Positions 1 through 9,059 of a stretch of DNA of 9,806 nt are shown here, piece after piece. The first letter of the stretch is position 1, and each line of letters opens with the position of its first letter. Location: contig JALOOS010000034.1 in assembly GCA_025454275.1 (NCBI GenBank), positions 1-9,806 on the forward strand, written 5' to 3'. The position numbers and the translations under genes are program-made. Below the pieces are notes generated by a model, which ran no database searches, had not been told where the DNA came from, and saw only the letters and a list, made by a program, of their open reading frames with translations. The stretch comes from Desulfobacterales bacterium. GTDB taxonomy: Bacteria > Desulfobacterota > Desulfobacteria > Desulfobacterales > SpSt-501.

Positions 1-113
1 CCCCGCCGACGGCGGCTGCACGGGCAACCGACAGGGTACACGCCGTAACGCGTCAGCAGAGGTAGCTCGGCACGACCGGGGGGTCAATTCGACGCGGAGG
101 ACGCTGCGCGGGT

Positions 114-128
114 CACCGCCTGGCGGTG
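114..128. repeat. Short GC-rich inverted repeat
   Basis: CACCGC and GCGGTG form a perfect 6-bp stem around the triloop CTG. No T-run follows on either strand, so it is not a standard intrinsic terminator. Its role is unknown and it may be chance in GC-rich DNA. Confidence 0.3.
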
Positions 129-152
129 GTCGGCACTCGTAAGTTCCTCCCC

Positions 153-178
153 CTTGTGGATCCCACCTCGTCCACAAG
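153..178. repeat. Perfect 8-bp inverted repeat with nested alternative hairpin
   Basis: CTTGTGGA (153-160) and TCCACAAG (171-178) are perfect inverted copies around a 10-nt loop. A second hairpin, GTGG-ATC-CCAC (156-166), uses part of the left arm, so the two cannot form together. Neither strand carries a T-run after the stem. It could be a protein-binding site, a structured RNA or a terminator without a U tail. I cannot tell which from the sequence. Confidence 0.4.
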
Positions 179-350
179 AAAGCAATCCGCATGCCAGGCA
201 GCCGCATCGATCCGAGAGGGGCGCGGGCGGGCTGTCGGAGAAACAAGCAGGCTGCGGCAATCGACGGTGTGTTTTATGAATGAAAATTCCAAGCGAGTCA
301 ATCGAAAATCTCAGGGCCCGCTGGAAAAGTTACATTTTTGTAGACCTCCG

Positions 351-399
351 CCCCGCGGGCATCACCGGTGGAAAGGCACCGGCTGCGCCCGCGCCGGGG
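351..399. repeat. Compound GC-rich stem-loop upstream of the M48 promoter
   Basis: Three complementary blocks nest inside one another. CCCC (351-354) pairs with GGGG (396-399), GCGGGC (355-360) with GCCCGC (387-392), and CCGGTG (365-370) with CACCGG (377-382). They are separated by a 3-nt bulge (393-395), a symmetric 4x4 internal loop and a 6-nt apical loop GAAAGG. This gives 16 Watson-Crick pairs in 49 nt. It ends 21 nt before the -35 box at 421. There is no clean U-run after it, only a weak T-rich patch at about 415-422. It may end upstream transcription or be a structured or mobile-repeat relic. The pairing is seen directly; the function is not known. Confidence 0.5.
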
Positions 400-420
400 C
401 CTGGAGCGACCGGGTTTCCT

Positions 421-449
421 TTGACACCCCCGAGGAGATCTTTTATAAA
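421..449 (+). promoter_or_regulatory. Predicted sigma70-type promoter for the M48 protease gene
   Basis: TTGACA (421-426) is a perfect -35 hexamer. After an optimal 17-nt spacer comes TATAAA (444-449), one base from the -10 consensus. Transcription would start near 456, leaving a leader of about 55 nt before the ATG at 511, which carries AGGAGG at 501-506. Because glnE begins only 30 nt after the protease gene, this promoter probably serves glnE as well. No operator is evident around it. Confidence 0.75.
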
Positions 450-510
450 ATCAAGAACGATCGCTTCCGCGCGAGGAGGCCTGCTTCGAGGGCCGGCAAG
501 AGGAGGATCC

Positions 511-1848
511 ATGAAGGGAGACGGCTTCAACTTGACCTACCGCTACGGGCTCACCCGGCGCCAGTTCATCCGGCTGACGAGCTTCTCGGCAGCGGCCCTC
601 GCCGCGGGCTGCGCGACCAACCCGGTGACGGGGCGCAGCCAATTCATGATGGTCTCCGAGCAGGAAGAGATCCAGATCGACCGGCAGTACTCCCCCCTGC
701 AGTTCTCGAGCGACTTCGGCCCCGCGCAGGAGGCCGCGTTGAACACCTACGTGGACGGGATCGGCCGCTCCATGGCCGCGCGCGGCCATCGACCGCACAT
801 GCCCTTCTCGTTCCGGGTGGTCAACGCCACCTACATCAACGCCTACGCCTTTCCCGGCGGGAGCATCGCCTGCACCCGCGGCATTCTCCTCACCCTCAAC
901 AACGAAGCCGAGCTCGCCGCCCTGCTCGGCCATGAAATCGGACACGTGAACGCCCGCCACACCGCCGAGCAGCTGTCGAAGGGGCAGCTCACCAACATCG
1001 TCGTGGGGGGGCTCTCGATCATCGCCGACGTCGCCGCCCCGGGCATGGGCCAGGTCGCATCGGCGCTCGGCGGCTTCGGGGCCGGCGCTTTCCTGGCGAG
1101 CTACAGCCGGGACAACGAGCGCCAGGCCGATGCCCTGGGCACGGAGTACATGGTCCAGTCCGGCTTCAGCCCCGACGGCATGGTGGGGCTGATGACCATG
1201 CTGAACAACCTCAACCAGTCCCGGCCGAGCTCGATCGAGCTCATGTTCGCCACCCACCCCATGAGCGCGGAGCGCTATGAGACGGCCGTGCAGGCGGCGC
1301 GCACGACCTTTGCCGGTTCCCGGGACCTGCCGCTCAACCGCGAGCGCTACATGGACACCACCGCACGGCTGCGGGCGATCAAAGGGGCCATCGAGGAGAT
1401 GCAGAAGGGCGACAAGGCCATGGGCCAGAAAAATTTCTCCCAGGCCGAAACCCACTACCAGGCGGCCCTGAAACAGGCGCCCGACGACTACGCCGGCCTG
1501 GTCTCGATGGCCAAGTGTCAGCTCATGCAGAAAAAGCATGCCGAAGGGGCCCGCTATGCCCGCCGGGCGCAGGCGGTCTTCCCGCAGGAGGCCCAGGGCC
1601 ACCACCTGGGCGGGTTTGCCGACCTGAACCTCAAAGAGTTCGACGGGGCCCTGCAGAGCTTCCGGACCTCGCAGCGGCTGCTGCCCCAGAACCCCAACAC
1701 CCTTTTCTTCATCGGCTATTCCTACGAGGGTCTCGGGCGGCGCACCGAGGCCGCCCGCGAGTACCAGCGCTTTCTGCAGCAGGTGCGACAGGGCCAGTAT
1801 GCCCAGCACGCCGCCCAGCGGCTGCGCGAATGGGGTTATGCCCGCTGA
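511..1848 (+). CDS. M48-family zinc metalloprotease, TAT-type lipoprotein with C-terminal TPRs (BepA/LoiP-like)
   Basis: This 445-aa protein is a predicted envelope-quality-control peptidase. Residues 15-22 (TRRQFIRL) form a twin-arginine motif, followed by a hydrophobic stretch ending in a lipobox-like AAGC, so Cys34 would be lipidated and the enzyme exported by Tat. Next comes the NPVTG segment typical of M48 lipoproteins. The zinc site is H141-E142-x-x-H145 (HEIGH), with the third ligand E203 in NERQAD, where D207 is also conserved. From about residue 300 to 440 lie three to four TPR-like helical pairs, as in E. coli BepA, which assembles or degrades outer-membrane proteins in the periplasm. 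I chose ATG 511 because it has AGGAGG four bases upstream and puts the signal at the N terminus; the frame stays open to about 280, but that would bury the signal. The start lies 55 nt after a sigma70-like promoter. Its link to the nitrogen genes is probably positional. Confidence 0.9.
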   Translation: MKGDGFNLTYRYGLTRRQFIRLTSFSAAALAAGCATNPVTGRSQFMMVSEQEEIQIDRQYSPLQFSSDFGPAQEAALNTYVDGIGRSMAARGHRPHMPFSFRVVNATYINAYAFPGGSIACTRGILLTLNNEAELAALLGHEIGHVNARHTAEQLSKGQLTNIVVGGLSIIADVAAPGMGQVASALGGFGAGAFLASYSRDNERQADALGTEYMVQSGFSPDGMVGLMTMLNNLNQSRPSSIELMFATHPMSAERYETAVQAARTTFAGSRDLPLNRERYMDTTARLRAIKGAIEEMQKGDKAMGQKNFSQAETHYQAALKQAPDDYAGLVSMAKCQLMQKKHAEGARYARRAQAVFPQEAQGHHLGGFADLNLKEFDGALQSFRTSQRLLPQNPNTLFFIGYSYEGLGRRTEAAREYQRFLQQVRQGQYAQHAAQRLREWGYAR

Positions 1849-1878
1849 ACGGCTCACCGCCGCCGAGGCCCCGCGGCC

Positions 1879-4761
1879 ATGAACGGCGGCGCGCCGCTGC
1901 CGGAAGGCTTGCGCGCAGAGGCGGCGGCCAAGGCCGAGCGGCTGCGCGCGGCATGCCGGCAGGCCGGGGTCTCTCCGCCCGGGCGGGGCGGGTTCCCGGA
2001 CACGCTCGAGCGGGTCCTCGCCTTCAGCGATTTCGTGGCGGAAAGCCTGATCCGGGAGCCGGCCCTGCTGACGGAACTCGCCGGCGGCGGCGACCTCGAG
2101 CGGGACTACCCGCCGGACGGGTTCCGGACCCGGGCCGCTGATAGCCTCGCCGGGGCGGCCGACATCGATGAGCTCGGCGCCCGCCTCAGGCGCTTCCGCC
2201 GCCGCGAAATGGTCCGGATCGCCTGGCGCGATATCGCCGGCCTTGCCGACCTGACCGCGACCACGGCGGAGCTCTCCGCCCTCGCCGAGGCCTGCCTGGA
2301 CCTCGCCCTGGAGCGGCTCCACCATGAGCTTCGCTCCGATCACGGGGACCCCCTCTCCGCCGACGGCCGCCCCCAGCGCCTGGTGGTGATGGCGCTCGGC
2401 AAGCTCGGCGCCCGCGAGCTCAACTTCTCCTCGGATGTCGATCTGATCTTCGCCTATCCCGCCGCCGGCGAAACCCGCGGCGGCCCCTCCCCGACCGACA
2501 CCACCGATTTTTTCACCCGCCTCGCCCGCCGCCTGATCCGCCTCATCGGCGAGGTGACCGCCGAGGGATTCGTCTTCCGCGTCGACCTGCGGCTGCGGCC
2601 CTTCGGCGATGGCGGCCCGCTGGTCATGAGCTTCGACGCCATGGAGCGCTACTACCAGGAGCAGGGCCGGGACTGGGAGCGCTACGCCTGGATCAAGGGA
2701 CGGCCGGTCGCCGGGGACCTGGCGGCGGGCGAGGCCCTGCTCCAGCGCCTGCACCCCTTCATCTATCGCCGTTACCTCGATTTCAGCGCCTTCGAATCGC
2801 TGCGGGCCATGAAGCAGATGATCACCCAGGAGGTGGCCCGCAAGGGGCTGGAGCACAACATCAAGCTCGGCCGCGGGGGGATTCGCGAAGTCGAGTTCTT
2901 CGGTCAGATCTTCCAGCTCATCCGCGGGGGGGTGACCCCGGCCCTGCAGCGGCGGCGCATCCGCACCGTGCTCTCCGCGCTGGCGCGGTTGGGCATCATC
3001 CCGGAGCCGGTCTGCCGCGAGCTGGATGCGGCCTATGTGTTCCTGCGCACCGTCGAACATCGCCTGCAGGAGGCCGACGACCGGCAAACCCATGAGCTGC
3101 CCGCGGATCCCGACGGCCGGGCGCGGCTCGCCGCGGCCGCGGGGTTCGCGCAGGCCGACGCCTTCGAGAGCGCGCTGCGGCGGCACCGCGACACGGTGAA
3201 CGGCCACTTCCAGATGCTTCTGGCCGGCACCGAGGCCGAGGGGCCCGACAAGGCGATCGAGCACTCCGTGAGCGGCATCTGGCTGAAACTGACCGATGCA
3301 CCCCAGGCCCTCGGCGTCCTGGCGGGGCTGGGGTACGACCCGCCCACCGGAGCGCTGGCCGCCCTCGACGAGCTGCGCAGCGACACCGAGACCCGCGCCC
3401 TCAGCCTCGCCGGACGCCAGCGCCTGGACCGGCTGGTTCCCCTGGCCGTGACGGCGAGCGCCCGAACCGACCGGCCGCTCGCCGTGCTCCGGCGGATCCT
3501 GGAACTCATCCGCGCCGTCGAGCGGCGCACGAGCTACCTGGCGCTGCTGCTGGAGTATCCGGCCGCACTCACCCATCTGGCCCGGCTGGCGAACGCCAGC
3601 CCCTGGATCGCCTCATTTCTGGCGCAGCACCCGGTCCTGCTCGACGAGCTGCTCGATGCGCGCACCCTTTATCGGCCGCCCAGCCGCGAAGCCCTCACCG
3701 ACGACATCGGGCGCCGGCTCTCACAGATCCCGGCCGAGGATCTCGAGTCGCAGATCGAAGCCCTGTGCATATTCAGGCAGATCCATGTGCTGCGGGTCGC
3801 CGCCGCCGACGTGAGCGGCCGCCTGCCGCTTATGCGGGTGAGCGACTATTTGTCGGACATTGCCGAGACCGTGATTCACGCCGTGGTCGACCTCGCCTGG
3901 GACCACCTGGCGGCGAGGCATGGGGCGCCGGAGAGCCGCCTGGGGCAGGCGGCCTGCGAACGGGGGTTTGCCGTCATCGCCTACGGCAAGCTCGGAGGCC
4001 TCGAGCTCGGCTACGGATCCGACCTGGACCTCGTGTTCCTGCACGCCGGGGTGGAGGGCCAGACCCGCGGAGGGCCCCGCCCGATCGACAACGCCCAGTT
4101 CTACAACCGCCTGGGCCAACGGGTCATCCACCTGCTGACCTCCCACACCCGGGCCGGAAAGGTCTACGACATCGACACGCGCCTGCGGCCGAGCGGCATT
4201 TCAGGCATACTGGTGCGCCATCTCGAAGCCTTCCGCGACTACCAGTTGAGCGAGGCCTGGACCTGGGAGCACCAGGCGTTGATCAAGGCCCGCGCGGTGA
4301 GCGGAGACGATGCGATCATCCGGCGCTTCGCAGAGATCCGCACCGAGGCGTTGGCCCGGCGCCGGCCCGGTAAAAAATTGCTGGCCGAGGTCGCCGGCAT
4401 GCGCGGGCGCATGCGCCGCGAAAGCGATCGCCCCCAACCCGGCTGGTTCGATCTCAAGCACAGCCCGGGGGGGATGATCGACATCGAATTTCTGGTTCAG
4501 GCCCTCGTGCTGTTGCTCGCCCACCGCCACCCCGAGCTGGTGCGCTGGACCGACAACGTGCGCCTCATCCAGGCCCTGATCGGCGCCGCCGTGCTGGACG
4601 AATACAGCGCCCACGTGTTGAAACACGCCTACCTCATCTACCGCGCCGCCGCCCATCAACTCAGCCTCCAGGAGCAGCCCGCCCGGGTGCCGGAGGAAAA
4701 ATTCGCGCCGCTCCAGCAACGGATCCGCCGGATGTGGCAGGGGATTTTTCGCGAAGGATAG
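1879..4761 (+). CDS. glnE: Bifunctional glutamine synthetase adenylyltransferase / adenylyl-removing enzyme
   Basis: GlnE is a cytoplasmic enzyme that adds AMP to, or removes it phosphorolytically from, the regulatory tyrosine of dodecameric GlnA under control of PII and glutamine. At 960 aa it is close to E. coli GlnE (946 aa). Both nucleotidyltransferase halves are present. The N-terminal adenylyl-removing domain has the ELNFSSDVDLIF motif with D186 and D188 and a third acidic residue, D236, in FRVDLRLRPFGDGG. The C-terminal adenylyltransferase domain has LGYGSDLDLVF with D715 and D717 and D766 in YDIDTRLRPSG, followed by the conserved DLKHSPGGMIDIEF. Each half carries its helical GlnD_UR_UTase-type segment, joined by a linker near 440-460. 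No catalytic aspartate is missing. The ATG at 1879 has only a weak GAGG (1865-1868), suggesting low expression. It starts 30 nt after the protease gene and is probably co-transcribed with it; a bulged hairpin follows its stop. Confidence 0.97.
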   Translation: MNGGAPLPEGLRAEAAAKAERLRAACRQAGVSPPGRGGFPDTLERVLAFSDFVAESLIREPALLTELAGGGDLERDYPPDGFRTRAADSLAGAADIDELGARLRRFRRREMVRIAWRDIAGLADLTATTAELSALAEACLDLALERLHHELRSDHGDPLSADGRPQRLVVMALGKLGARELNFSSDVDLIFAYPAAGETRGGPSPTDTTDFFTRLARRLIRLIGEVTAEGFVFRVDLRLRPFGDGGPLVMSFDAMERYYQEQGRDWERYAWIKGRPVAGDLAAGEALLQRLHPFIYRRYLDFSAFESLRAMKQMITQEVARKGLEHNIKLGRGGIREVEFFGQIFQLIRGGVTPALQRRRIRTVLSALARLGIIPEPVCRELDAAYVFLRTVEHRLQEADDRQTHELPADPDGRARLAAAAGFAQADAFESALRRHRDTVNGHFQMLLAGTEAEGPDKAIEHSVSGIWLKLTDAPQALGVLAGLGYDPPTGALAALDELRSDTETRALSLAGRQRLDRLVPLAVTASARTDRPLAVLRRILELIRAVERRTSYLALLLEYPAALTHLARLANASPWIASFLAQHPVLLDELLDARTLYRPPSREALTDDIGRRLSQIPAEDLESQIEALCIFRQIHVLRVAAADVSGRLPLMRVSDYLSDIAETVIHAVVDLAWDHLAARHGAPESRLGQAACERGFAVIAYGKLGGLELGYGSDLDLVFLHAGVEGQTRGGPRPIDNAQFYNRLGQRVIHLLTSHTRAGKVYDIDTRLRPSGISGILVRHLEAFRDYQLSEAWTWEHQALIKARAVSGDDAIIRRFAEIRTEALARRRPGKKLLAEVAGMRGRMRRESDRPQPGWFDLKHSPGGMIDIEFLVQALVLLLAHRHPELVRWTDNVRLIQALIGAAVLDEYSAHVLKHAYLIYRAAAHQLSLQEQPARVPEEKFAPLQQRIRRMWQGIFREG

Positions 4762-4762
4762 C

Positions 4763-4795
4763 CATCCCTGCCGGCAGCGGACCGGTGCCGGGATG
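4763..4795 (+). terminator. Bulged hairpin just after glnE, possible terminator or 3'-end stabiliser
   Basis: CATCCC (4763-4768) and GGCA (4773-4776) pair in succession with TGCC (4786-4789) and GGGATG (4790-4795). This makes a 10-bp stem with a 4-nt bulge and a 9-nt loop, beginning one base after the glnE stop codon. No U-run follows, so it is not a canonical intrinsic terminator. It may protect the mRNA end or work with Rho. The placement fits the end of an M48-glnE transcript. Confidence 0.4.
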
Positions 4796-4798
4796 ATC

Positions 4799-4840
4799 GG
4801 TTCGGGGTTCACGGTTTCAGGTCCACGGTGAACGCTTCGG
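4799..4840. repeat. Degenerate 7-nt tandem array, about six GGTTCAC-like units
   Basis: Read in register, the six 7-mers are GGTTCGG, GGTTCAC, GGTTTCA, GGTCCAC, GGTGAAC and GCTTCGG, with no spacer. Most units begin GGT and differ from GGTTCAC at zero to three positions. The array lies wholly between the glnE stop and glnD. It looks like an eroded heptanucleotide microsatellite. A GTTCAC/GTGAAC inverted pair (4807-4812, 4828-4833) arises within it. Confidence 0.6.
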
Positions 4841-4853
4841 TGCCGCAGGGATC

Positions 4854-4889
4854 GTCGGGGTCGGAGTCGGTATCGGAGTCGGAATCGGC
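4854..4889. repeat. Degenerate 6-nt tandem array, six RTCGGN units
   Basis: Six consecutive hexamers, GTCGGG, GTCGGA, GTCGGT, ATCGGA, GTCGGA and ATCGGC, follow the pattern RTCGGN without interruption. The array is 13 nt after the heptamer array and is non-coding. Unlike the heptamer array it keeps four invariant core bases (TCGG) in every unit, so it appears younger or under more homogenisation. Confidence 0.75.
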
Positions 4890-4911
4890 ATGTCAGCTTC
4901 TCCCATCCCCT

Positions 4912-4970
4912 CATAAAACGACATAAATGTAATCGAATAAAATTAAATTATAACAAAATTGTATATTTTA
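4912..4970. other. AT-rich block upstream of the sigma54 promoter
   Basis: Only about 9 of 59 bases here are G or C, in a window otherwise about two-thirds GC. The block ends about 70 nt before the -24 element at 5043, where an enhancer-bound activator and a DNA-bending protein such as IHF would be expected at a sigma54 promoter. I could not match a full IHF consensus; the nearest candidate, near 4931, has the wrong spacing. A short ACAA-AA-TTGT palindrome lies at 4953-4962. I found no clear NtrC-type dyad. Confidence 0.5.
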
Positions 4971-5042
4971 ACCACTCTTCTGCGGCCACCTGGACACAAT
5001 TTAACAATCTGAAAATATGACATCTTATTTCGATCAGAGCGC

Positions 5043-5059
5043 TTGGCACATGCCTTGCT
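5043..5059 (+). promoter_or_regulatory. Sigma54 (RpoN) -24/-12 promoter driving glnD and the downstream operon
   Basis: TTGGCAC (5043-5049), five bases, then TTGCT (5055-5059) matches the sigma54 consensus YTGGCAC-N5-TTGCW at every defined position. The invariant GG (5045-5046) and GC (5057-5058) have the required spacing. Placing C5058 at -12 puts the transcription start near 5070, giving a leader of about 33 nt to the glnD ATG at 5103. Sigma54 promoters need an enhancer-binding ATPase, typically NtrC for nitrogen genes, which fits the genes downstream. The matching -24 and -12 boxes are seen directly; activity and the identity of the activator are inferred. Confidence 0.88.
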
Positions 5060-5102
5060 CAATGAAGGGGGAATCGCCTTCAGAAAGGACCGTCATCGCT
5101 CC

Positions 5103-7721
<2,619 letters not shown>

Positions 7722-7728
7722 AATCCGT

Positions 7729-9027
7729 ATGAAACGCATTTCGAGGTGGTGGATGACGGCCGGCCTGGTGCCGGCGATGGGCGCGCCCGCATGGGCGGGG
7801 GAGGCCGTTCTGAACTCGGGCGACACGGCGTGGATGATCGTGGCGACCGCCCTCGTGATGGTGATGACCCCGGCGGGGCTGGCCCTTTTCTACGGGGGCA
7901 TGTCGCGCTATAAGAACCTTCTCAACACCCTGGCCATGACCTTTGTGGCCTACTGCCTGGCAAGCGTGGTCTGGGTCCTGTGGGGCTACAGCCTCGCCTT
8001 CGGACCCGACAAGGGCGGCGTCATCGGCGGGCTGGATTTCCTCTTCTTCTCCGGGATCACGCCGGCCAGCCTCGAGGGGTCGATCCCCACCAACGTCTTT
8101 GCGCTCTTCCAGATGACCTTTGCGTGCATTACCGTCGCACTGGTCCTCGGCGCGGTGGTCGACCGGATGAAGTTCTCGGCGTGGATCGTCTTCACGGTCC
8201 TCTGGGTCACCTTCATCTATGCGCCGATCGCCCACTGGGTATGGGGCAAGGGGTGGATGGGCGCCATGGGGGCGCTCGATTTCGCCGGCGGCACCGTGGT
8301 CCACGTCAACGCCGGCGTGGCCGGTCTCGTCCTGGCGCTCGTGCTGGGCAAGCGGATCGGCTACGGCAAGGAGGCCATGTTCCCATCGAGCATCGCCCTG
8401 ACCGCCCTGGGGTCGGCCCTGCTCTGGTTCGGCTGGTTCGGGTTCAACGCCGGCAGCGCTCTCGTCGCGGACGGGCTCGCGGGCTCGGCCTTTCTCGTGA
8501 CGAACACCTCGGCCGCCGCGGCCGCACTCGCCTGGATGTTCACCGAGTGGCAGGTGAACAAGAAGCCGACCGTGCTCGGCATCGCCTCCGGAGTGGTGGC
8601 CGGCCTGGTCGCGATCACCCCCGCCGCGGGGTTCGTGGGCGTCGGGGCCGCGCTCGCGATCGGCCTGGGAGCGGGGGTGCTGGGATTCGCGGCCGTGGCC
8701 AAACTCAAGCACCGGCTGGGCTACGACGACTCCCTGGACGCCTTCGGGGTCCACGGCATGTGCGGGGCCTTCGGGGCCCTCGCCACCGGGCTCTTCGCCG
8801 ATCCGGCCGTCAATGCCGCGGGGACGGGGCTCTTCTTCGGAAACCCGGGCCAGCTGTGGATCCAGCTGGTGTCGATTGCGGCCACCGCCGCGTTCACCGC
8901 CGCCGGCACCTGGGTCGTCGTGATGATCACCAAGGCCCTGACGCGGGGCCTGCGGGTGGACGAGGAAAACGAAGTGGTCGGCCTGGACAGCGCCGTTCAC
9001 GGCGAACGGGCCTTTGAGATTCAGTAA
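7729..9027 (+). CDS. amtB: Ammonium transporter of the Amt family
   Basis: AmtB is a trimeric inner-membrane channel that brings in ammonium and is blocked by deuridylylated PII. The 432-aa length matches E. coli AmtB (428). Residues 1-23 form a signal peptide ending APAWA, as in E. coli, where it is cleaved. About eleven membrane helices follow. The Amt signature DFAGGTVVHVNAG places the first pore histidine at H192, and the twin histidine is H342 in GVHGMCGAFG. The WFGFNAGSAL segment gives the gate residue F239 and ammonium-site S243, equivalent to F215 and S219 of E. coli. The cytoplasmic tail, with GLRVDEENEVVGLD and a terminal HGE, is the part known to communicate PII binding. AGGAGG (7712-7717) lies inside the last codons of glnD, 11 nt before the ATG, so translation is probably coupled. 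The PII gene follows after 32 nt, the classic amtB-glnK pairing. Confidence 0.97.
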   Translation: MKRISRWWMTAGLVPAMGAPAWAGEAVLNSGDTAWMIVATALVMVMTPAGLALFYGGMSRYKNLLNTLAMTFVAYCLASVVWVLWGYSLAFGPDKGGVIGGLDFLFFSGITPASLEGSIPTNVFALFQMTFACITVALVLGAVVDRMKFSAWIVFTVLWVTFIYAPIAHWVWGKGWMGAMGALDFAGGTVVHVNAGVAGLVLALVLGKRIGYGKEAMFPSSIALTALGSALLWFGWFGFNAGSALVADGLAGSAFLVTNTSAAAAALAWMFTEWQVNKKPTVLGIASGVVAGLVAITPAAGFVGVGAALAIGLGAGVLGFAAVAKLKHRLGYDDSLDAFGVHGMCGAFGALATGLFADPAVNAAGTGLFFGNPGQLWIQLVSIAATAAFTAAGTWVVVMITKALTRGLRVDEENEVVGLDSAVHGERAFEIQ

Positions 9028-9059
9028 ATCGGGCGGCAACACCAAGGAGGTCAACTGCC

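Larger units (their letters stand above)
1..420. other. Non-coding leader region, no convincing gene
   Basis: I see no gene I can support in this stretch. One forward frame is open from the left edge to a TAA near 140, but its translation is a low-complexity run rich in Gly, Arg, Ser and Thr, as expected of GC-rich non-coding DNA. The other two forward frames stop within the first 65 bases, so the end of an upstream gene could be here but cannot be chosen. What the stretch does hold is inverted repeats (114-128, 153-178 and 351-399, listed separately) and a less GC-rich part at about 265-345. I recognise no tRNA, rRNA, RNase P, tmRNA, SRP RNA or riboswitch consensus on either strand. Confidence 0.5.

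Noticed and set aside
3..15. CCGCC-GAC-GGCGG hairpin at the left edge as a terminator
   Set aside because: The stem is only 5 bp, no T-run follows, and the upstream gene is not in the window.
1..100. Minus-strand frame running off the left edge (containing LLTRYGVYPVG)
   Set aside because: It looked protein-like for about ten residues, but there is no good start codon or ribosome site, a stop lies just upstream, and the rest is Arg-rich. Too short to support.
1..142. Forward frame open from the left edge to about 142, as the end of an upstream gene
   Set aside because: The translation is low-complexity and unrecognisable, and other frames give equally plausible short tails. The evidence does not choose between them.
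280..510. Upstream extension of the M48 gene to an ATG at 280
   Set aside because: It would place 77 residues before the twin-arginine signal and start upstream of the predicted promoter; ATG 511 has its own AGGAGG.
451..3576. Very long minus-strand open frame (about 1040 codons) opposite the M48 gene and glnE
   Set aside because: It is the mirror of two strongly recognisable plus-strand genes. Long antisense frames without stops are normal in GC-rich coding DNA, and the translation is Gly/Ala/Arg/Glu-rich with no recognisable domain.
4920..4975. Sigma70 promoter in the AT-rich block
   Set aside because: TATA-like strings abound at this composition, but none has a matching -35 at 16-18 nt. 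The sigma54 element downstream is a much better match.
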